A stretch of 64,000 nucleotides of DNA from Dermacentor variabilis. Its lineage: Eukaryota > Arthropoda > Arachnida > Ixodida > Ixodidae. Location: the NCBI RefSeq assembly GCF_050947875.1, contig NC_134568.1, forward strand, positions 209,104,845 through 209,168,844, read 5' to 3'. Below the pieces are notes generated by a model. That model made no database searches and had not been told where the DNA came from. It worked only from the letters and a program-made list of their open reading frames with translations. Below are positions 1 to 40,429 of this stretch, piece by piece; position 1 is the stretch's first letter, and the number at the start of each line of letters is the position of its first letter. The position numbers were made by a program, and so were the translations under genes.

Positions 1-2660
1 GAGCGACCGTACACCAGTTCAGCTGGCGAAAACCCCGTAGCCGCATGCGGCGCGGTCCTTAAAGCAAACATCACCCCAGGCAGACACAGCTCCCAGTCAG
101 TTCGATGTTCAAAACACAATGCTCTCAACACGCGCTTCATGACGGAGTGGAGCTTCTCAACGGAATTCGACTGTGGGTGGTACACTGAGCTGTGTAGCAG
201 CTTTACCCCACACCTTTCGAGAAAAGTTGTCGTCAAAGCGCTAGTAAACACTGTGCCCTGATCTGATTGGATTTCCGCAGGAAAACCAACTCGCGCAAAT
301 ATGGACAGTAGTGCATTGACTATCTCAACTGAGCTGAGTTCTTTAAGCGGCACTGCTTCAGGGAACTTTGTCGCTGGGCAGATCACAGTCAAAATGTGTC
401 TGTACCCCGTGGCTGTTACCGGCAGAGGTCCCACAGTATCAATAACGAGCCGTCTAAAAGGCTCCGTAATGATAGGTACCAATTTCAACGGCGCCCTCGA
501 TTTGTCCCCTGGTTTGCCCACCCGCTGACAAGTGTCACATGTCCTCACGAAATGGTCTGCGTCCCGAAAACACCCTGGCCAATAGTACTCTTGCAAGAGA
601 CGGTCCTTAGTTTTCTTAACTCCTAGGTGTCCGGACCACGAACCCCCATGTGACAAGCGCAACAGATCCTGACGATAGCATTGAGGCACGACCAGCTGAT
701 CGAACTCCACTCCTCGGCGGTCTAGATACTTCCGGTACAGGACTCCACCCCTTTCCACAAAACGCGCAGTTTTCCTGGCGATACCTTCTTTGACATTGCA
801 GCGCACGTTTTCCAGGCTGCCATCCTTTTTTTGCTCGGCTATCAAAGCCGACCGGCTGACTTTTAGCAACCTATCAAGTCCGTCTGACGTAGGCGCGATG
901 AGCAAATCAGTAGATAGCTCTTCTAACTTTCCCGTGTCGGGCATTTCCTCTCCAGTATCTGGCGCTTTTAACGTTACAGACTCAAGTTTATTCAGTTCGG
1001 GCGTGCTCGGAATATCAGCTTGCTGCGCCTCTGACCCTTTTTCGTTGTTTGATAACGTCGGCCCCGCAACTACCGCCTTTGCAGCGAGCTCCCGAACCTT
1101 CGATCTGGTTAAGGCCTGAACACTAGCTTCACCAAACAAAAGCCCCTTCTCGCGCAGGAGGTGATCGGACCTGTTTGAAAATAGGTACGGGTACTGGGGT
1201 GGCAGCATAGATGACACTGCCGCCTCTGTCTCAAGCGCTCCGAAAGGTCCTTCAATAAGCACTTTTGCTACCGGCAGACACACGCTATGAGCTTCCACGG
1301 CTTGCTTGATCCATGCGCACTCGCCCGTGAACATATGGGGTTCTACGTAAGACGGGTGAACTACATCCATCGTAGCTGCGGAATCGCGAAGCACTCGGCA
1401 CTCTTTCCCGTTCACGAGGAGGTCTCGCATGTAAGGCTCGAGAAGCTTCATGTTCTCGTCAGTGCTGCCTATTGAAAAAAACACAACTTTTGGTGTTGTT
1501 TCCGGACACTGCGCCGAAAAGTGACCCGGCTTCTGGCACGTATAACACAAGCGCGCTCGCCTCATCTCGAACCGCTTTCTGCGTTTGGCTGCCGCCGTCT
1601 CTTTACGTTTGGTCGGACTGCTTTCGCTCGCATCCGCACTACGCGTGTCCCCCTTTAATCTCATGGGTGTGAACTTCGGCCTCTCAAACTTCGAGCCAAA
1701 TTCACCCTTTTGACCGTCCTTAGCTCCGCGAGCTCGACGCGTCACAAACTCCTCGGCTAGCTCAGCGGCTCTAGCCACCGTACAAACGTCTGGCCTATCC
1801 AAGACCCAGTATCGCACGTTCTCAGGTAACCGACTATAAAACTGTTCTAGCCCGAAACACTGCAGAACTTTATCGTGGTCACCAAACGCTTTCTCTTCTT
1901 TGAGCCACTCCTGCATGTTCGACATAAGCCTATACGCAAACTCTGTATATGACTCACTTCTGCCTTTCTCATTTTCCCGAAACTTCCGACGGAACGCCTC
2001 CGCAGACAGCCGGTACTTTTTTAGAAGACTCGATTTCACTGTGTCGAAATCCTCTGCCTCCTCTCTATCCAAGCGAGCGACTACGTCGGCCGCCTCGCCG
2101 GGTAACAAAGTGAGCAAGCGCTGTGGCCACGTTTCCCGAGAGAACCCCTGCTTCTCGCACGTTCGCTCAAAGTTAACCAGGAACAAACCAATGTCCTCTC
2201 CAAGCTTAAACGGCCGCATCAGGTCCGTCATTTTGAACAATACGCGTTCTCCTGCACCGTGTGCCTGACTTCCATTACGAGCGCGTTCCATCTCTACCTC
2301 GAGACGCTTCATTTCCAAAGCGTGTTCGCGCTCTTCTTTTTTCTCTTGTTGCTCTCGCTCTTTCTGTTCTTTACGTTCACGCTCTTCTTTTTCTTTCTGT
2401 TCTTTACGTTCACGCTCTTCTTTTTCTTTCTGTTCTTTACGTTCACGCTCTTCTTTTTCTTTTTGCTCTTTAAGTTCGCGCTCCTGTCTTTTTGACCTCT
2501 CCTCAATAGTCTCAAGGCATTCCGACAGCTCGTCATCCTCAGCCTCTAACTCAAGAATAGCCTTTAGCAGTTCAGGTTTTCTTAGTTTGTCTGAGACATC
2601 CAGACCCAACTCTCTTGCAAGCTCCAACAATTTCGGTTTGCGCAACGACTTCAAATCCAT
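1..2660 (-). CDS. LTR retrotransposon gag-protease-integrase polyprotein, open at window edge
   Basis: I read the frame codon by codon over most of its length and found no stop from the ATG at 2660 to base 1 (886 codons); it continues off the window. Domains from the N-terminus: leucine-rich start, Glu/Lys/Arg coiled coil with 33-bp repeats, gag-like region (FxxNFERxC, SLLKKYRLS types), CCHC zinc knuckle CYTCQKPGHFSAQC at about 1505-1547, protease-like LRDSAATMDVV at about 1365-1391 (Ala where the D-S/T-G motif has Gly), integrase HHCC (SGHLGVKKTKDRL, CDTCQ), and integrase core with D in VIDTVGP (about 434), D in QSDQGT (261-263) and E in NSVEKLH (156-158). No reverse transcriptase fits between protease and integrase. 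Confidence 0.88.
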   Translation of the reverse strand, partial: MDLKSLRKPKLLELARELGLDVSDKLRKPELLKAILELEAEDDELSECLETIEERSKRQERELKEQKEKEERERKEQKEKEERERKEQKEKEERERKEQKEREQQEKKEEREHALEMKRLEVEMERARNGSQAHGAGERVLFKMTDLMRPFKLGEDIGLFLVNFERTCEKQGFSRETWPQRLLTLLPGEAADVVARLDREEAEDFDTVKSSLLKKYRLSAEAFRRKFRENEKGRSESYTEFAYRLMSNMQEWLKEEKAFGDHDKVLQCFGLEQFYSRLPENVRYWVLDRPDVCTVARAAELAEEFVTRRARGAKDGQKGEFGSKFERPKFTPMRLKGDTRSADASESSPTKRKETAAAKRRKRFEMRRARLCYTCQKPGHFSAQCPETTPKVVFFSIGSTDENMKLLEPYMRDLLVNGKECRVLRDSAATMDVVHPSYVEPHMFTGECAWIKQAVEAHSVCLPVAKVLIEGPFGALETEAAVSSMLPPQYPYLFSNRSDHLLREKGLLFGEASVQALTRSKVRELAAKAVVAGPTLSNNEKGSEAQQADIPSTPELNKLESVTLKAPDTGEEMPDTGKLEELSTDLLIAPTSDGLDRLLKVSRSALIAEQKKDGSLENVRCNVKEGIARKTARFVERGGVLYRKYLDRRGVEFDQLVVPQCYRQDLLRLSHGGSWSGHLGVKKTKDRLLQEYYWPGCFRDADHFVRTCDTCQRVGKPGDKSRAPLKLVPIITEPFRRLVIDTVGPLPVTATGYRHILTVICPATKFPEAVPLKELSSVEIVNALLSIFARVGFPAEIQSDQGTVFTSALTTTFLERCGVKLLHSSVYHPQSNSVEKLHSVMKRVLRALCFEHRTDWELCLPGVMFALRTAPHAATGFSPAELVYGR
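2364..2462 (-). repeat. Three 33-bp in-frame repeats in the gag coiled coil
   Basis: Three nearly identical 33-bp units encode Lys/Glu/Arg-rich 11-residue blocks (KEKEERERKEQ type). The period keeps the frame, so copy-number change would only alter coiled-coil length. Confidence 0.85.
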
Positions 2661-3304
2661 GGCTGCTCTGAATGCTGCTTTCTCTACTGCTTACTATTGT
2701 CTTGCCGCAAACTAACCCGGCAGCAACGACAACCACAATTACCAGCTCTGTTTCTGACACTAACAAAAAGCCTGGCAAAGCTCAGAAGAAGAAAGTCCCG
2801 CACTCACCAAACCTCGCAGCCAAGAGTCCAGCGCAGTCGTTCCGCTGCAGGCAACCAGTCATCACACAGGGCTCGTTGCAATGCTCCCGGATCGTCGTTG
2901 AGCTGCTCAGCATACAGTCAACTGCATCTCTTCGCTGCTGGCCTCCGTTGTCGCGATCTCACCGCTGGCAGACAGTTGTTTGAAGTCGTAGGCGATCTCA
3001 CCGCTGCCAACCAGATGTTTGGACCCGTCTGCTGGTACGATCTGTTGGGAACTCGGCGCTGACGCCCGAGGTTGTACCTGGGTCGCAAGCCCCAAGGGTA
3101 GCGTTGGCCGGGCGGCCTGGGGTACAACTGGAAGCATCCGAAGGTCCCGGCAAAGCATGAGTCGACTGGTAACAACGAAACAACTTGTTTATTTTAACAT
3201 CGCAAAGAGTTGGCGGTCAGGTTTGACCGAAGTAGAGAGACGGGAGAGCACTTCACTCAACAGAAGAAATCGGAGCCCTCCCTTTTGGCGTCCGGGGGCA
3301 GCTG

Positions 3305-3312
3305 TTTTTATA
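3305..3312 (-). promoter_or_regulatory. TATA box in the putative LTR
   Basis: TATAAAAA on the minus strand, about 115 bp upstream of the LTR AATAAA. Confidence 0.4.
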
Positions 3313-3486
3313 CTCTCGCAGTTGAGGGCAAGAAGGAACCCCTCAAAAGACGAGCACGTGAATGTACAATGGGCTAATGGTGACGCACACTGTCGTAGCG
3401 ATGCCGTAGCACCATGTCGAGCACGATCTCGTAGCCCCCTGTCGTGGCGCTGCCGGTCGGACACAATGACTGTAATGAGAGGATGG

Positions 3487-3716
3487 TCCCTGCTTTGGCA
3501 TCGCCTGTTTCGGGCACAATGACTGGAACGAGATCCCTGCTTTGGCATCGCCTGTTTCGGGCCCAATAACTGGAATGAGATCCCTGCTTTGGCATCGCCT
3601 GTTTCGGGCACAATGACTGGAACGAGATCCCTGCTTTGGCATCGCCTGTTTCGGGCCCAATAACTGGAATGAGATCCCTGCTTTGGCATCGCCTGTTTCG
3701 GGCACAATGACTGGAA
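3487..3716. repeat. Five 47-bp tandem repeats, alternating subtypes
   Basis: Unit begins CCCTGCTTTGGCATCGCCTG. Copies alternate between an ACAATGACTGGAACGAG end and a CCAATAACTGGAATGAG end, so the higher-order period is 94 bp. They fall in the U3 part of the putative LTR, upstream of its TATA box. Confidence 0.85.
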
Positions 3717-4206
3717 TGCGAGGAGGATCCCTAGGCGGTCGCATCGCCGCAGACGCGCCTGGAAACACCTGGCGATGAGTGTTGCGGCGACGACGATCGG
3801 GCCAAAATGTCTGCCGCCCCGCCGCAGTCGCGCCGGCAAAACCACGTGTCGCAGGCGAAACGCAACAACAAGTAAAATGCATATTTCTTTCATAAAAGAA
3901 TACAGTCCCAAAAATTGTGTCCTATAACTGATATAAATGCTTCAATTTTTTGACTACTTAATAAGTAAAGAAAATATCACACGAACATTAGAACTATTTC
4001 AGTTCGAAACCAGTAAAGCAGTGTATGCCGCTGATATAAAAAAAAATGTAAAGACCGTGAAATGAACAAGTTGACGACAAATATTTTAATGAAACTTTGT
4101 CATTCAAGAACCTTCTTTACATTTTTTTTCATTTATTTATTACAGCGAAGCTGCATACCTCTACCGTCCAAGGAAATTTTCGTGTCCGTGGCGTGGTAGG
4201 CAAAAA

Positions 4207-4492
4207 ACTTCCTATACGTGGGCCGATCCCGAAGATAGTGAAATGCCGAGCCGACCCGCGGCGGAGGTGAAGCAAGCATTAAGTACGTGGGCCAATTCCG
4301 AAGTTATTGCAATAGCGGCCCGACCCGCGGCGGAGGTGAAGCAGACGTTAAAAACTCCCCATATGTGGGCCGATTCCGAAGTTAGTGCAATACCGGCCCG
4401 ACCCACGGCGGAGGTGAAGCAGGCATTAAGCACTCCTCATGTGTGGGTCGATCCCGAAGTTAATGCAATACCGGCCCGACCTGCGGCGTAGG
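4207..4492. repeat. Minisatellite with codon-sized units (69-78 bp)
   Basis: About 3.5 units, each with the core GCGGAGGTGAAGCA and CCGAAGTTA. Unit lengths are multiples of three, and both strands stay open across it (plus-strand reading repeats ARPAAEVKQ, WADSEV, AIP). No start context or flanking exon supports a protein. Confidence 0.75.
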
Positions 4493-4700
4493 TGCAGTTC
4501 GCCATTAAGGGGCCCACATATATACAGCTTCTTTGGTCATTCTTCTTCCCGGAGTGGAAGGGCACTGAGTTTTTTTATACCTCAAATGCCCTTGGTGCGG
4601 GGTTTTGCATGAGGGGTGAGTATATGCACAACCAGGGAAAAACCTCAATGACGCTTAGAACGACAGAAAGCTGAGCTAGTTAGTAAGGATTCATTATGCA

Positions 4701-4773
4701 AAAAAGAGGTGAGGCGTGCAGACAGGACACAACTCCTACTCTTGTGTCCTGTCTGCACGCCTCACCCCTTTTT
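4701..4773. repeat. 32-bp inverted repeat with 9-nt loop
   Basis: Arms 4701-4732 and 4742-4773 match at 31 of 32 positions; core GGTGAGGCGTGCAGACAGGA. Possible palindromic MITE or hairpin RNA. Confidence 0.85.
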
Positions 4774-4875
4774 CTGTTATTTTTTTTTTTTTGCTCAATG
4801 AAGCTGTCCTTTGTTCCAATGTATTGCGCAGCAGCAACCGTCACCGGTCGTGCATTGTGAGTAATTGCGACTAGC

Positions 4876-4915
4876 CTCTGTTGCGACTATAATTGTAATT
4901 ATAGTCGCAACAGAG
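4876..4915. repeat. 19-bp perfect inverted repeat, 2-nt loop
   Basis: Arms 4876-4894 and 4897-4915, core CTCTGTTGCGACTATAATT. It lies just left of the mariner. Confidence 0.85.
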
Positions 4916-4950
4916 AGTACATATAAACAGCAGGATTTCCGCAATATATA

Positions 4951-6236
4951 CGAGGGCGAGTCAAATGAAAGTGAGCGAATGCGAATATACGACAAACGGG
5001 GTACTTTATTTAAAAGTAGTCTCCATGAGCATTCAGACATTTGTCCCACTGACTAACCAGTCGCGTGATTCCCGTCTCATAAAATTCCTTGGGTTGCTGC
5101 TTCAAAAAGTCTGTAAGTGACTCTTCCACGTCATCGTCCGACACGAATCTGGTGCCCTTGAGCTGTTTTTTCAATTGCCCCAAAATGTGGAAGCCGCGAG
5201 GCGAAAGGTCTGGGCTGTATGGCCGATGTTGCAGCGTTTCCCACTTGAACTTGGCCAGTTTTGTGTTAACCACATCAGCGACGTGGGAACGGGCATTGTC
5301 GTGGAGTAAGATGACCGCATTCGTCAATTTTCCACGTCGTTTGTTCTTGACTGCGACAGGCAGCCGATCCGGCGTTTCACAATATTGGAAACGACTGAGT
5401 CTCTCCAGGTTTAGCAAATTCGATCAGTAATGGCCCCTGATGATCCAAACAAAAGTCAACACCTTCCTGGCGGAAATGACGGATTTTGCTTTCTTTGGGG
5501 GTGGTGCATTCGAATGTTTCCAGTGTAAGCTTTGCCGTCGTGTTTCAGGCTCGTAGTAGTGGCAATATGATTCGTCCCCGGTCTCAATTGCAGACAAGAA
5601 GCCGTCAGACTCATTGTGATACCGGATCAGATGAGTCAAAGCAGTGCCGAACCTCTCCGTCTTCTGGCGGTGGTTCAAAATATTGGCCATCCATTGCGCA
5701 CACAAGAGCCGATAACCGAGGTGTTCATGAATTATGGTGTGAACCGAACCGTGACTGATGTTCACACGCTCTGCCAGTTTATCGATGCTTATCCTCCGTT
5801 CTTGTATAATCAGCTCATCAACCTTTGCAATTGTGTTGGGGGTGATTGCGCGGTGGCTTTGGCCCGGTCTTGGATCGTCTTTTCAACTTTCACATCCTTC
5901 TTTGAACAGTTTGCTCCAACGCTTCACAGTAGCCAATGAAATGCAATGTTGAACGTACACGGCAGCCATATCGGCGACCAATTTCTTTTTGGGAAACCGT
6001 TTCAGCTGTGAAAAACCTCACGACACCGCGCTGTTCAACTTTTGGAGCGTCCATTATGCCACGCAACCATGTTCAACCCAGTGTTTGAGAGCATTAAAGA
6101 ACATTTATCCTCGCACCTGCGTGTCACTTTTGTAAATGAGAGATGCCTGCGTGCCACGCGCTCATGCCTCGCAGAGAATTAACCGAACCACTATAGCGCG
6201 GGGTTGGTTGGCGCACTTTCATTTGACTCGGCCTCG
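4951..6236 (-). mobile_element. Mariner element with terminal repeats and TA duplication
   Basis: Terminal inverted repeats CGAGGGCGAGTCAAATGAAA (left, 4951) and CGAGGCCGAGTCAAATGAAA (right end, complement, 6236) differ at one base over 23. TA flanks both ends (4949-4950, 6237-6238). Length 1286 bp is typical of mariner. The transposase lies on the minus strand. Confidence 0.93.
5010..6054 (-). pseudogene. Mariner transposase, broken
   Basis: The start at 6054 (MDAPKVEQRG) reads about 54 codons into the helix-turn-helix region before stops. The middle part 5765-5424 contains the first catalytic Asp in ETGDESYCHYY and ends at a stop. The end part 5417-5010 holds the second Asp in LLHDNARSH (about 5298-5300) and the C-terminus WDKCLNAHGDYF. 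The third Asp, normally in SPDL(S)PxDFH, is Gly here (PRGFH, about 5193-5195). Frame breaks and the lost catalytic residue make it inactive. Confidence 0.9.
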
Positions 6237-6560
6237 TACATTAGAAATGCGAAGATACACTGGAATATACAAATGCGAAGATACAGCTTGATAAAGGGCA
6301 AAAAAGTGTCACTGGAAACGAAGTTTACTGCACGTATACAAAAAAAACCTTGCAACAAGATATTTAAGTATACGTATGAGTGTCCAATAAATCTGCGTAT
6401 CTAAGAAAATCCACTGCATATAATGCGTCAAACGAGGCAAATAAACATGTTGCGCAATCACAGATTCACAGATCAGAGAATCCTAAGCCAAGGACGAACA
6501 GAGAATCCTCCCCCTCCCCCCTGCCTCCGGCTACGCCCCTGGCGCGCACTTTGGCCACGT

Positions 6561-6887
6561 CGCAGATCGCTTTCAAGTTACGGCGCTCGCACGGCCGCAC
6601 CGTAAGCAGCAGCCGCCAAAGAAGAACCTCCCCCCGCCCCCCACGCCTCACCCCCTTTCGTCGCGCGCAACAGGAGAGTGCGCGCTTCCGGCCTTCCTAG
6701 CTCGCATACGCGAGATTGAGTGAGCCGCGTTCGCCGGCTCACACTCGCACGCTTTCACTGGCACATGCAGCATAAGGCGCGCGGCGACGATGTTATCGCC
6801 CTTGGACTTTATACCGGACCTCACGGCGATGGCGACGGCAGAAATGCACCAGGAGGGTCCATATAGCAGCTATCGCAATAAAATAAA
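6561..6887 (+). repeat. Dispersed repeat family R1, copy A
   Basis: Shares long blocks with 15726-16004: CGCAGATCGCTTTCAAG, GCGCGGCGACGAT, TTATCGCCCTT, ACCTCACGGCGA, GGCAGAAATGC, GTCCATATAGC, and an A-rich end (AATAAA). Same orientation in both copies. Possibly a SINE or solo-LTR type; class not known. Confidence 0.7.
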
Positions 6888-6918
6888 CTGCTTTCAATTC
6901 GACACTCCGATTACTTAA

Positions 6919-7928
6919 CCCTTTACTGCACAATTTTTTGTTTCCTCAAAATATTATTCATGGAGTTGTAGGGCAGCATAAAAGTAGCTTCACTCCCTTG
7001 GAAACTAACTTTAGCGAATTTCTGTGGTTTGAATTTGCAGAAAAATGGTATGTTGCATATTTGCAACAACGTGCAAATAAGGAAGAATTTGAAAACGAAA
7101 GATACGGCGTAGTGCGATTCATACTCAGATGTTCATTTGCACGTGACGATCATTGGTGCACTTATGTTTTAGTGTGGAACAAAAAGAAGCAATTGTTTTT
7201 GTTTGTGCAGTACAGGTGGTTCCCACACTTCGTGTAGTATGTCATGCAGATCCCCGTGCAGCCAGGAAACAATGCAGTGTTTTCGCGTTATTGTCAAAAT
7301 TTAGAACATAGAAGCACAGATGTAAGGTTTGACCCTTGACGACGGGACACGGCAGCGTGCGGATTCACCGCATCCTTTTGAAAAACATCTTCCGCACATA
7401 TTGAATCGAGACGTACTTACACTCTTGGTTATCGTCACTGCTGGAAGGGTCGCTGCCTTCACTGTCAGGAGGAATTTCTCGGCCATAAAAGTGTTTGGGA
7501 GCCATTTCACTTTTCCGAAGAAAGTAAACCATTCACACGTTGTTGCATTTGCGCAACATAGCAACGTTCCGTCGCCAGGAACAAACTATTCCGAGAAAAC
7601 AAAGTTTTTTTTTTTTTTTTTTTGCAGAGTCAGGAGGATGTGGAGCTTAGCGTAAGAATTTCTTTTTTCCTCCTTGTCTTATGGTGAACTACATTTACAA
7701 TTGGGCAAAACTTACCTGTATCACTGCTCGCGGGCGCGTGCAGCCTCCGCCGCGTTTGTTTTACTAGAAGGTGCGAAGGATGAGCACAGACGGCAGCACA
7801 GGCGCCGTTTTTTAAGAGAATATTGCGGAAATGCAACAACGTGTACAGGCAGCTCCAACAGACTTTGATTCTCTTTTTAACGCCGTTCATCGGAATGTTG
7901 CGTAAATGCAACAAGGTGCAGTAAAGGG
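6919..7928. mobile_element. piggyBac-type non-autonomous element
   Basis: TTAA at 6915-6918 and 7929-7932 flanks 13-bp perfect inverted ends CCCTTTACTGCAC. TTAA targets and a CCCT start are hallmarks of piggyBac. Length 1010 bp, with no transposase frame; the longest frame (6938-7237 +) is not recognised. Four copies of a motif close to TTGCGNAAATGCAACAACGT lie at about 7053, 7540-7560 (inverted), 7823 and 7899. Confidence 0.82.
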
Positions 7929-8036
7929 TTAACAAAGTATTTTGGCAATGCATATGGCATCTTATGCGTACGGTAAGCCGTTGCTGCGGAATCGTGCTGC
8001 CACGATCGGCGGATGTCACTGTACTTTGCGCTCATT

Positions 8037-8042
8037 TTTATT
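8037..8042 (-). terminator. Polyadenylation signal of the arylsulfatase gene
   Basis: AATAAA on the minus strand, 72 nt past the TGA at 8114. The transcript should end near 8010-8025, before the piggyBac-type element at 7928. Confidence 0.6.
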
Positions 8043-8113
8043 GTCATTCTTTGTTGTGCAATCTTCCTTCAGTTAAGGTCAAGGGTACTCGTGAAGAAGA
8101 GCCGCCGCGCTCG

Positions 8114-40411
<32,298 letters not shown>

Positions 40412-40429
40412 CTCTGAGCCGCGGCCCAC

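Larger units (their letters stand above)
3016..3870 (-). repeat. Putative 5' LTR of the gag-integrase element
   Basis: Read on the minus strand, it starts TGTTGTTGCG at 3870 and may end AAACA at 3016, followed by a possible primer-binding site TGGTTGGCAGCGG. Inside are TATAAAAA (3305-3312) and AATAAA (3188-3193) in the order expected for a promoter and poly(A) signal. The gag ATG lies 356 bp downstream. The second LTR is outside the window, so the ends are inferred. Confidence 0.45.

Noticed and set aside
3487..3716. CRISPR-like array
   Set aside because: Units are contiguous tandem repeats without spacers, in an animal genome.
40427..40429. GTG as sulfatase start
   Set aside because: The ATG at 40411 is in good context, follows an in-frame stop, and leaves a normal signal peptide.
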